Positions 48,314 through 58,833 of a DNA stretch of 64,000 bases are shown here, piece after piece. The position numbers were made by a program, and so were the translations under genes. The stretch is from the NCBI GenBank assembly GCA_949130495.1, contig OX422209.1, positions 697,793,757 to 697,857,756 of the forward strand, in the 5' to 3' direction. Numbering within the stretch: the stretch's first letter is position 1; every line of letters begins with the position of its first letter. The notes beneath the pieces are model-generated. The model was not told the DNA's origin, did no database searches, and was given only the letters and a program-made list of their open reading frames with translations. Origin of the DNA: Sambucus nigra. Its lineage: Eukaryota; Streptophyta; Magnoliopsida; Dipsacales; Adoxaceae.

Positions 48314-48937
48314 ACTAAATTGCATGGGAGTACTCTATACGCTATAGGGTGATTAGCGGGATAGACTACTTAGTGGTTATAATCAATTTGAAGCTAGGTA
48401 ATAACAAGATGAATAAGTGAAAGTGATAAGTGTGCCCTATAGTTGAGGTGTGAGGTTGTCCTCATGGGAGTGCGATCATGAAATTAATGATAAACATTAT
48501 ATACTACACATTTCATTTGTTGTAATAAAAGGCTTGCTAAACATTTTCAACATAATTGGGCTCTAACCAGTATCCAAAATATTTTCTTTCTTTTCAAAAC
48601 CTTTTAGGTGTCTAGCCACATGGATGACATGATTGAAGACCCATTCCGAGGTGCGTAGCTACAGCATATGTGGATGCATGTAGGACTTCGATTATACAAT
48701 TCGTTCATTGCACTTCTAGTATAATCCTCCTATCAGTTACCTCATTTAGTCATTTTGCCCCTTCAGACGATTCATTATTTAACTGTTATTTAGATTTTAT
48801 ATTTGATGTCGGATTCTAAATTCTTAAACGTATGGTTGGACTTTTATTTGGATTTGGTTTGTTGTCGATAGTTTATTCGGCAAGACATTTATTTATTTAT
48901 ATCTTGCGATTGTTTATACTCTAATAATGTGTGAATG

Positions 48938-50566
48938 TGTTGGAACAGGAGGCCCCCAATTTTTAATTTCTTTAAAAATATATTTCCTTTTTAAAAAGAT
49001 GCGGAAGCGAGTGATGGTTCAACTCAACAAATTTTAATTTCTTAATAAATTAAAATTAAACAAAGTGAAATATGATGGAATTACACACACAATTTGATTT
49101 CACTTAAACACAATTAATTAACCCAAGTCCTAGAAATTTGCCTACGTCATATTTTCAATATTACCAAATTAGGCCAAACCACTTTTAACAAATGACTTGA
49201 CTTAAATTAACTTTTACCCAAATAATTAATTAGCACCAGATAAAATATGAGTAGTGATTAAACCAAATTTTATCTTTTTACCTAAGCATGCGTTCTAGGT
49301 GATAGATAAAATAAACAATGAATCACTACGTCGTGATGTACGAGGAAAACCCCACAATGGGAAACAACCTCGGACGGCCCTAGCCTCAAATCCACTAAGT
49401 ACGAAATTTACAAATACAAGCAAGATGACTTACAGCACTCGACTCGATCCCTCTCAAGACCCAACGCGTCTTCTTGTATCAACCTCTTCTTAGTGAATAA
49501 CCACGGAGCTCCACCGCGGTCTCGGAATCCACCGATCGGACTTTATATGGTCACCGTCACCCGAACTAGGAGCATTTCTCCAAGTGGGTAAATCAACGCA
49601 AACATTTTCTTCTTTGTGGGATGTATAAGCAAACCCAAACATCTCTTCAAAACGGTAGAGATGAAAAATCGGTGCCAAAACTCCAAGAAAGTACAAATAT
49701 ATCTATGGAAGCTTGGATAAACAATATGGGTGTAAAACTAAAGTGTATAATCAATTTTTCTTGAAAAATTAGACACTTTAAAACATGAACTTTTTCCTGA
49801 ATCAATTTTTTCTCTCAAACTCCCTTGGAGATAGATGTGTATGAAAAAGTTAAACCAAAAAGGTTGGTTCCCGCACTATTAAGATCTGTATAAAGTTAGT
49901 GGGCTAAGGAAGTGGAAAAAGTGGGAAAAAGTGCTTAAAACTGCCAAATACCTGTTCTCGCCAAATCTCGTTCGAACGACATTTTCGTTCGAACGAGATC
50001 TCGTTCAAACGAGGCTTCTAACGAAGTTCCAGTGTGAACTCGTTAGAAGTCTCATTCGAACAACCATCTCGTTCGAACGACATTTCGAACGAAGTTCCAG
50101 TGGCCATTATGGGAACTCATTGGCAAACTCGTTCGAACGACAATCTCGTTCGAACGACACTTCGAACGAACTTCCAGAAAGTTTGAAAAATTCAATTTTT
50201 AGCCCAGCAACTTTATAAACTTGATTTTAAAGTTTTAATAAAATATCTCTGAAATTAAACAACAGTTTTAAATTAATGTACACCCATTATAAAATGTTCC
50301 AAGCTCCTATATATATATATATATATACATATATTAAAATGCATTCATACCTTAGGATCAATGGAACTATGTTGTTGACGTAGAAACGAGGCACAAACAA
50401 ACTCGGCAATGTGATGAAGCTTTATAGACTTGGCCACTACGTCTTCAATAGACACGTTATAGGCTTGAAGGATGATCAATATGAACTCTATCCTATGACT
50501 CAAACGTTTTTGTCCATAATTGAGCCAAAACTACAAAGGACTCAATTGGAAATTTGTGTCCTTACA
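48938..50566 (-). repeat. 3' LTR of the Sirevirus-like element, 1629 bp
   Basis: It matches 53510-55177 with scattered substitutions. On the minus strand it begins TGTAAGGACACAAATTTCC and ends GTTCCAACA. It holds the palindrome array at 49964-50170. Confidence 0.9.
49964..50170. repeat. TCGTTCGAACGA palindrome array, 3' LTR
   Basis: Seven or more copies of TCGTTCGAACGA or one-off variants (first at 49968-49979), with related TTCGAACGAA pieces and two AAGTTCCAGTG spacers. In an AT-rich setting the CpG-rich array stands out. Confidence 0.9.
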
Positions 50567-51020
50567 AATCTCCCCCTTTGGCTATTCCGGGACAAAAACC
50601 AAATAAAAATCCTAAAGGGCCGTTAAGCTCTATTAGACTAATAAAAAGTCCCACCCAAAATAAAAATACAATGCTTGACTCAAACAACCCAAAGGATCAC
50701 AGTCTTTGCCGGTGAAAGTTGCCACTTATAATATAATTCCTGCACACTTAAGCAAACACATTACACGCATAGGGAATATCAACATATTTAATGCAAGTAA
50801 AGTAAGTACTAAGTAATTTCCCTAAATTAATTCTCTCGCTTTATCAACAATGATCAACTTAGAAAGACGTCTCCCCCTAAGATAAATCTCTCCCAAACTA
50901 AGATATGATTATAATAGGAATAAATACCATTTCTCCCCCTATCATTCTCCCCCTTTTTTGTTCAGGAATAGACAAAGGCTAAAGAATAAAAAATTAACTT
51001 ATCTCCCCCAAATAAAGCAT
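50567..51020 (-). other. Polypurine tracts of the Sirevirus-like element
   Basis: The tract next to the LTR is AAAGGGGGAGATT on the minus strand. Similar runs occur at about 50870-50895, 50933-50941, 50948-50957 and 51000-51010. Repeated polypurine tracts before the 3' LTR are a Sirevirus hallmark. Confidence 0.65.
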
Positions 51021-52565
51021 ATATATATACCCGAATAACTTATCTAAAATAAGCAAGGGATAAATAGAATGAGATAACAAGCTAAAACATGTAATTGTGC
51101 ATAAAGTGATGAGAACGTTAAAGCACATGGGCAACAAAAACATAACTAATCCAACAAATAATAATGGATACCAACTAGATACATAAAGTATTAAGCATGT
51201 GATATTACCAACGAATGCAACAAGATAGATACCAATTATGAATTAAAGCATATATGGACTAGAAAGCAAGGCAAAGACTAAACAAAAATATCATATATAT
51301 ACGTACTCTAGATATACCAAAGATGCACACGCAGATATATATATATAAACACATAAATGACACACACAAACTATAATAGGAGTCTTTCACACTCGTATGG
51401 CAAAAATGTGTCATATGAAAACGGAAGTGTTGAGGTGTGAACAAGTAACAGTTTAAATTTAGACCCAATCACTTAAAACATGTTCACGGAGTTCTCAATT
51501 ATTTGCAAACTTCATCACATTTGAATATAACCTCATGTGACAATTTAGATTGAACTCAATGAACAAACATACACAATGCATACAAGCCTAGCATGTTGAT
51601 GATTCTACAAACCAATAGAGTCATTACATTGAAAACGCAACTAGGATAAATGGACATTGTACAAACCGTTGATATACCATCCAATCTCCCTCAATAAGCA
51701 TTTATATTAATTGTGAATGAATATATCAATCAAACATGTAAGGCCTCGGCAAATTATTTTTCTTTTAATGTCATATTTTCTTTTAGGCCTTTGGACCACG
51801 TATTTCTTTTAGGTCCAAACAAACGGTGGCTTACTATTCGCAGAGGATACTAAGTCCTTTAGGAGCCCTTCCTCGTGCACATTTATCTTTATCATTTTTA
51901 TTTCTCACAAATCTCACGTGCAACGGATTTTAACATGCACTAGTCCTCCTAGGTCACAAATATGTAGATGACAAGATTGGTGGGAGAACACCTCACAAAT
52001 CTCAAATATACATATGAAGTTAAATTTCAAAAGAGCTCGTGCATGTGTGAATAGAGGCATATAAAAATAGAATCCATTATATCAACACAAAATCCAACTA
52101 CTCCATGTAAGCATGGTAAAGAACATTATAAGGATTGACAATCTAAACCAAAAGTTCTTGCCATATGGGAGCGAAAAAGATGGGATTCTAACACAAATGT
52201 ATGCCACATAAAGTGTGTCAAACTAAAATACACACAAAATAAAAAATCTTTTTGAGTTTCTGAATTTTTTGAACCAAAAATAAAAATATATACTCAAAAG
52301 ACAAACAAAATCATTTTAATTTTTCATTAATCTTAAATTGCTAAAAAGATAAAATGCAAATGATAAACCAAAAATCTTTTTGTATTTTTCATTAAATGCA
52401 AACAAAGTGAAGGAAATATAATACGAAAGATAAACAAAAATCATCATTCTAGCATGTGATTGATCATGAAGCATAGACTAGAAAATGACTAAACATGTAT
52501 ACACCTAGCAATGATATATAATATGAAGCACAAAAAGCTAGAATGTGCATACAACACTAACACAT
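51021..52565. other. Non-coding internal part of the Sirevirus-like element
   Basis: AT-rich, with no recognisable pol motif on either strand. Confidence 0.6.
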
Positions 52566-53375
52566 TCAACCTTTTAATTTAGCAAGGGAGGTTTCATGTG
52601 AAAGTAAACGAGAATCAACAAATCTTATATTTAGCGCATTTAAAAATGATTTCCTAACCCATATAGATTTATATTTAAAATGGCGGGGATAGGGAACTAA
52701 TGAAATGTTAGACAAAGATTTCCTTGGACTTCTTTTAAGATCAAAACAAAATGACTTAAGGTGACCTTTCCTACCACAATGCAAGCATGTGTAAATATGA
52801 GGAATGTTACCTAGGGTGTGACCTTTTCTAAAGTCCTTGGACAAAGTTGAGCCTCTAAAACAAACAATGGTTTTAGCATTAGCAACGGAAGCATTTGAAC
52901 AAGATGTGCTAGAACCATTATAACTACTACTCGAGTCTTGTAAATTATTTTTAATTTTTAAAATTTTGGACTCAAGTAATAAATTAGACTCCTCAAATTT
53001 ATGTGACTCCTTCTTTAAATTTTTAATTACACCTAGAAGGTTATCACGCTCCCCCTCAATGTGAGCAAACTTGTCCCTAAGAGTCTTTTCACGACTATCA
53101 CTATCTTTCTTGGACTTTTCTAAAATTTCAAAGTTGTAATATAAGTCCATGAGCTTTTCACAAAAAATATCTTTTTGAGAAAGGGAGGTTTGTAAAAATT
53201 CAATTCTAGATTTAAAACATGAATTTTCGTTCTCAAGAAATTTAATTCTTTTTACAAATCTCAAATTTAATTCCTTTAAATTTTCGTTACACTTATTAAG
53301 CCCATTTAATTCCTCTCAAAAATCAAAAATTTCATTTTCATTAAAATTGGACAAATTATTATTAAGACGTCCCAT
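52566..53375 (-). CDS. gag: Gag-like protein with coiled coil and zinc knuckle, one in-frame stop
   Basis: The ATG at 53375 (MGRLNNNLSNFNENEIFDF) runs into a TGA at 53318-53316, then the same frame stays open to 52566. It encodes a long charged, leucine-rich coiled coil (RIKFLENENSCFKSRIEFLQ ... KSKKDSDSREKTLRDKFAHI), a serine-rich linker, a CCHC zinc knuckle CLHCGRKGHLKSFC, and WVRK near the end. About 270 codons. The zinc knuckle binds RNA in Gag; the coiled coil resembles the C-terminal Gag/spacer region of plant copia proteins. The main Gag core domain is not recognisable. The single stop and otherwise clean frame suggest recent activity or help from a partner element. An upstream TTG at 53264 is not a convincing start. 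Confidence 0.7.
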
Positions 53376-53495
53376 CGAGAGATATAAAACAAAAATTTGA
53401 GAGTGAGATAAAAATGAACCACCAAAAATTACAAGGAAACACAAAAATACTAAAAGCCGAAAAACGGATCTTTAACGCGATAAATTAACGCTCCG

Positions 53496-53507
53496 GCTCT
53501 GATACCA
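53496..53507 (-). other. Primer-binding site of the Sirevirus-like element
   Basis: TGGTATCAGAGC on the minus strand, an exact complement to initiator methionine tRNA, 2 nt past the LTR. Confidence 0.9.
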
Positions 53508-53509
53508 CT

Positions 53510-54911
53510 TGTTGGAACACGAGGCCCCCAATTTTTAAATTTCTTTAAAAATATATTTCCTTTTTAAAAAGATGTGGAAGCGAGTGATGGTTCAACTCAA
53601 CAAATTTAAATTTCTTAACAAATTAAAATTAAACAAAGTGAAATATGATGGAATTACACACACAATTCGATTTCACTTAAACACAATTAATTAACCCAAG
53701 TCCTAGAAATTTGCCTAAGTCATATTTTCAAGATTAACAAATTAGGCCAAACCAATTTTAACAAATGACTTGAATTAAATTAAATTTTACCCAAATAATT
53801 AATTAGCACCAAATAAAATATGAGTACTGATTAAACCAAATTTTATCTTTTTACATAAGCATGAGTTCTAGGTGATATGGCAAGATAAAATAAACAATGA
53901 ATCACTATGCCGCGATGTACGAGGAAAAACCCACAACGGAAAACAATCTCGAACGACCCCAGCCTCAAATCCACTAAGTACGAAATTTATAAATACAAGC
54001 AAGATAACTTACAACACTCGACTCGGTCCCTCTCAAGCCCCGATGCGTCTTCTTGTATCAACCTCTTCTTAGCGAATAAACACGGATCTCCACCGCGGTC
54101 TCGAAATCCACCGATCAGACTTTATATGGTCACCATTACCCGAACTAGGAGCATTTCTCCAAGTGGGTAAATCAACGCAAACATCTTCTTCTTTGTGGGA
54201 TGTAGAAGCAAAACCCAAACGTCTCTTCAAAACGGTAGAAATGAAAAACCGCTGCCAAAACTCCAAGCAAGTACAAATATATCTATGGAAGCTTGGATAA
54301 ACAATATGGGTATAAAACTAAAGTGTATAATCATTTTTTCTTGAAAACTTAAACACTTTAAAACATGAACTTTTTCCTTAATCAATTTTTGCTCTCAAAC
54401 TCCCTTGGAGATAGATGTGTATGAAAAAGTTAAACCAAAAAGGTTGGTTCCCACACTATTAAGATCTGTCAAACGTTAGTGGGGTTAGGAAGTGGAAAAA
54501 GTGGGAAAAAGTTCTTAGAACTGCCAAATACCTGTTCCCGCCAAATCTCGTTCCAACGACATTTTTGTTCGAACGAGATCTCGTTCGAACGAGGCTTCTA
54601 ATGAAGTTCCAGTGTGAGCTCGTTAGAAATCTCGTTGGAAATCTCGTTCGAACAGCCATCTCGTTCGAACGACATTTCGAACGAAGTTCCAGTGGCCATT
54701 ATGGGAACTCGTTGGCAAACTCGTTCGAATGACAATGTGGTTCGAACGACAATCTCGTTCGAACGACACTTCGAACGAACTTCCAGAAAGTTTGAAAAAT
54801 TCTCTTTTTAGCCCAGCAACTTTATAAACTTGATTTTAAAGTTTTAATAAAATATTTCTGAAATTAAACAACAGTTTTAAATTAACGTACACCCATTATA
54901 AAATGTTCCAA

Positions 54912-54950
<39 letters not shown>

Positions 54951-55177
54951 TGCATTCATACCTTAGGATCAATGGAACTATGTTGTTGACGTAGAAACAA
55001 GGCACACACAAACTCGACAATGTGATGAAGCTTTATACACTTAGCCGCAATGTCTTCAACAGACACGTCATAGGCTTGAAGGATGATCAATAAGAACTCT
55101 ATCATATGACTCAAACATTTTTGTCCGGAAATGAGACAAAACTACAAAGGACTCAATTGAAAATTTGTTTCCTTACA
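53510..55177 (-). repeat. 5' LTR of the Sirevirus-like element, 1668 bp
   Basis: The partner of 48938-50566, 39 bp longer. Part of the difference lies in the palindrome array, which has an extra unit around 54729-54746 and an extra CTCGTTGGAAAT phrase near 54631. Confidence 0.9.
54546..54785. repeat. TCGTTCGAACGA palindrome array, 5' LTR
   Basis: The same array as at 49964 with about two more repeat units, including ATCTCGTTCGAACGAGG and TGTGGTTCGAACGAC. Confidence 0.9.
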
Positions 55178-55373
55178 GAATGTTTTATTCTAGTTTTCCT
55201 CACATTGTTATCTGATGAATGAAAACCTAAATTTTGACACCGACCTAATTAACTATTAGGCGATTACTAATTAACGGTTTTCGATAGTTATGCTAAGAAT
55301 GAACTAGCTAGAAATCCTGTTTTAATGTAATAAAGAATTGATTACCCGATATTTAATAGGGCGGGGTGTCACA

Positions 55374-56039
55374 TGTGGTTGTTTGGGTTGTTCTTTTATG
55401 AATGTGAATAAACTCTTATGTTGTTAAGTATCATCTTGTAGCCCTCATCCCGTATTACACTTAAACCCCCACTTTTGGGCCACAAAATAAGCTTGAAACA
55501 CTACTCAGATTGAACTAATAACTATCCGAGGGTAAACCTATGCCCAGACACAAACTTAGATGTCTAAAACACCCAACTGAATCCCTAATTCCTCTCGAAA
55601 CAAGCTCAAACTATATCCACCAAAGTTACACATCTTTATTATGTTCAATCACCACATAACAACAATTTAATTAATATACAATTTATCCTCTACGAATGAA
55701 CACAATATGCATAAATGAATCATATACACATGCTATCAAAATCAAGAAAATTGTTCATGAATTTATTTAATTAAATTCTTCGAAAAATAATTTATTGTGG
55801 AAACACGAGGTATTCTTCCTTTTAATAATGAAATTCCATCCTCCGAATTCGAAACGTACCTGAGTAGAAAAGTTTCGGATACTTCTCTCGCACGTTATCC
55901 CCTTTCTCCCACATTAACTCATCCTTATCATGGTGTACGCATTACACGCATACTAAGGGAATGTAGACACCACATTCTAGGACCCCCTAAGCCTCTCCTT
56001 AGGTCCCTTTCCCTATTCACTACAAACCCTAGGTAGTAG
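55374..56039. other. Unassigned AT-rich region
   Basis: No gene. CATCCCGTATTACA near 55448-55461 resembles the outer end of a Tekay-like LTR on the minus strand and could be the end of LTR3. Confidence 0.4.
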
Positions 56040-56880
56040 CCCATGTACCGATCTATAGGCCATCGGGCATTCTCGGGCCCTATTTGACTCCAGTAAACTT
56101 CATCATCATAGCGAAATCTCATTGAATCCTAAAAGGGCTCTGAATCCCCTTTCCAATGGTCTACCCCACGCATGAATCTGCATAACAATTCAGATGAATG
56201 GACCATTTTACTATTAAAAATCAATCTAGAGGCCACCGAGGGCTCTTAGGCTCCGATTTAACCCTAATCAACTTCATCATCGGAGAGAAATCTCAATGAA
56301 TATTTTAAGGGCACTGAATCCCCATTATAATGGTCTACCCCATGCATGAATCAACATAACAGTTTGGACGAACGAACAAATTTCCCTCGGACACTAATCA
56401 AGAGGCCACCGAGCTCTATTTGACTAAATTCAACTCTTCATCTTGAACAAGAATACATGAATCTTATAAGGGAACTGAATACCCTTTCCAATGATCCATC
56501 CCGTATATAAATCAGCCTTACAGTTCAGACGAATGATCCGTTTTACTCTGAAGGGTCACCAGGCGCTTGCAGGCCCCGTTTGACCAAAATAAATTCCCCA
56601 AACTGAGTGAAGAGCTTTGGAAAATTTAAGGGCCTCACATAACATTTCAAACGGTCCATCTCGTGCATAATTAGGACTCACGATTCAAATGAACGGTCCA
56701 TCGTAGCTGATGATCTCCTATTCAAAGGCCCGACTGGCTCTTCCGTGCCCCGTTTGACCCAAAGTTAACTCCCGAACCTAGGAATAACGCCAAGGATTCT
56801 TAAAGGTCTCTGAATAACCCATTCAATGGTATGCCCCGAGCGCGATTTGGACTTACGGGTTGCATTTTATGACCATTTTT
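56040..56880. repeat. Diverged tandem repeat, period about 160-175 bp, five units
   Basis: The anchor GGTCTACCCCACGCATGAAT and its variants recur at 56158, 56332, 56493, 56653 and 56828 (spacing 174, 161, 160, 175). Each unit has the same order: a GGCCACCGAG/GGGCTCT phrase, a TTTGAC phrase, AATCTCAATGAAT, AAGGGCACTGAATCCCC, the anchor, then AACAGTTTGGACGAACG. The units are well diverged, so the array is old. Confidence 0.85.
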
Positions 56881-56915
56881 ATAAAAAAATTGTACGAGAC
56901 TGCGAATTGGAGGAC

Positions 56916-57750
56916 TGATTAGGTATAAATTCTTCCAAATTTACCCTTTAATTTAGAGGCTTTTATTACTCTGAACAACGTAAAACGAGTTGGTTTATCT
57001 CATATTATTGCTAATGTCTTCGTTTAATAAGTATCCCGAGTTTCGTATATTGCTTATTGATTTTACAGGTATTTAATACATGAAAGGAAGAAAGAAACCA
57101 AAAGAAGCAAGAGAGAAGAAAGAAGACGAATCAAAGGGGCAAAAGCGTAATTTCCATCAGGAATTCGATCAAGGACCCAAAGTAAAAGCTAAAGATATCG
57201 AGTCTACGAATGCGTAGGAAGAAACGGCGTTCAAATCCGAATTCTGGAATAGAAGTTAATGAAGACCCGAAGATGTGAGATAATCATGAGATTTTGAAGA
57301 GATAATCAAGAGAAATTGAGAAGCAAATCCAGACCAATCTGGATGGTACAAAAAAAACGGATTGATTCGGGTACTAGAAATCACTGAATAAAAGTGCGTC
57401 TACCAGATCGATCCGGTAATCTACAAAAATGGATTGATCCGGCCCCTAAAGATCTCAGCATAAATTCTGTTTAGCGGACCAATCCGGGTGATACGAAAAA
57501 TGGATCGATTCGGTTATCACCCAAACCAATTTGAAATATCTTAACCGGATCAATTCGGGGTTCAAAATCTGTGTTTATCCTCTTCAAGCTAGAGTCATGC
57601 ATGACTCCAACTCTTGTATTTTTCTTAGTGTATTTATTTCAAAGACCGCCCAGACATTAGGGGGCTTCTAATTCGTTGAGGGAAACTTTTGTAATTAGTT
57701 TTGGAGAAAAGAACTACAAGAAACCCTAGTTTATATATAACTTTGATTCC
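56916..57750 (+). mobile_element. Athila-like LTR (LTR D), first part
   Basis: It starts TGATTAGGTATAAATTCTTC, like the start of the Athila-like LTR at 45798 (TGATTAGGCATCAATTCTAC). It carries the palindrome cluster at 57327-57555, +411 from the start. It is split at 57750 and resumes at 63529 beyond the ATTCC duplication. Confidence 0.6.
57327..57555. repeat. GGATCGATCCGG palindrome cluster in LTR D
   Basis: ATCCAGACCAATCTGGAT (57327-57344) and about seven variants of GGATYGATYCGG: ACGGATTGATTCGG, CCAGATCGATCCGG, TGGATTGATCCGG, CGGACCAATCCGG, TGGATCGATTCGG, CCGGATCAATTCGG. Spacing is 20-45 bp. Confidence 0.85.
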
Positions 57751-58447
57751 TGATAGAGTTGAGACTTTTTATCTCCCTGACAAGATGCCATTTAATAGAG
57801 TAGACTTTTCGGTGTATTTTTTTTTCGTCGTTGCTTGAAAAACTCCTCTAATCAAAATTTTCAATTACCTACAAATATATAACAAACTCAAATGTAGAGG
57901 TAAGTAAGGGTATCAATCCACATCAAAGGATGAAACATAAAATTGGAGAGGACGTATATAGATTCATTTCATATTATTATTATATTTCTATTTTTGCTAT
58001 TTATATTGTTTCATGGATTTTCAAGGGATTTTTTTAACTAACTAACTATACTAATTTTTATAACTACTAATTAAGAAGTAAAAGATAATTTAAGAAAAGT
58101 GAGATAAACAAAATTGTCCTAATAATTAAACTAACAAAATTGGACTCATGAGGGCTTCAAAATTCTATCCCATAAATGGGAGATTAGACCTCGATAATCA
58201 TCATCCAAAAAAATATAAGATAAACAAATGAAGCATGAGATGATTAAAAAAAAGTAATAAGAGAGGAATTAATCAAACCCATTTAAGCCTTGAATTGAAA
58301 TGGAATCTTCAATTACATCAACACTCTCTCAATTATAATCACTCACTAATATATTTATTGAATCTAAACTAAAAATTACAAAATAAAAATAAAAATAAAG
58401 GATAGTGGATGAATTCATAATGGACAATTATATAATAAAAGAGATTT

Positions 58448-58740
58448 GCTAAAAATGCAAATCCTAACATTATAAAATTGTACATTAGAACTCACCCAAA
58501 TAAATAAATTCTAGATTATTAATTTATATTGAGATAATTGCTAAAAACGCAAAATCTCAACATAAAGTAATGAGTTAGAATTTACCTCCCATAAGAGATG
58601 AATTCAACTACACCAATCTATTTTGAAATAATTGCTAAAAATGCAAAAATTCATAATAGAGGGGTGGGGTTGAATTTATCCTAGAGATAAATTACACTAC
58701 ACACAATATTGAGATATTTGCTAAAAATGCAAATACTCTC
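58448..58740. repeat. Array of GCTAAAAATGCAAA motifs, about 90 bp apart
   Basis: Copies start at 58448, 58540, 58634 and 58720, most followed by ATCCTAACA/AATCTCAACA-type sequence and an ACTCACC- or ATTTACC-like phrase. The same motif recurs at 61176, 61290 and 61367. Confidence 0.75.
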
Positions 58741-58833
58741 TAAAGAGGAGTGTAGAGAAATTTATCACACAAAGCTTAAAAACTAGTTTGGAGATCCTCT
58801 TAAATGGGTTTTCTTCTTCTTTAAATAGTAGGC

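Larger units (their letters stand above)
48938..55177 (-). mobile_element. Sirevirus-like copia element without pol
   Basis: Flanked by GAATG on both sides (48933-48937, 55178-55182). On the minus strand: 5' LTR 55177-53510, primer-binding site TGGTATCAGAGC (53507-53496), a gag-like ORF (53375-52566), a long non-coding stretch with several C/T-rich purine-tract complements, the polypurine tract GCCAAAGGGGGAGATT (50582-50567) and 3' LTR 50566-48938. The internal region of about 2.9 kb has no protease, integrase, reverse transcriptase or RNase H, so it would depend on a partner element. Multiple polypurine tracts and a coiled-coil gag are features known for Sireviruses. Confidence 0.85.
46128..55373 (+). 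mobile_element. Tekay-like solo LTR (LTR2), split by a nested copia element
   Basis: It starts TGTAATACCCCATATTTTTT and, after the nested element, ends GGGGTGTCACA at 55373. The LTR itself is 46128-48937 plus 55183-55373, about 3.0 kb. No primer-binding site or coding region follows, so it is a solo LTR, the product of LTR-LTR recombination. TGTGG flanks it, with two extra G on the left side. Palindromic repeats lie at 47186-47402, +1058 from the start. Confidence 0.7.

Noticed and set aside
49964..50170. Possible CRISPR-like array because of regularly spaced palindromes
   Set aside because: Spacers are not unique or of constant length, the array is inside an LTR of a plant retrotransposon, and no cas genes exist here.
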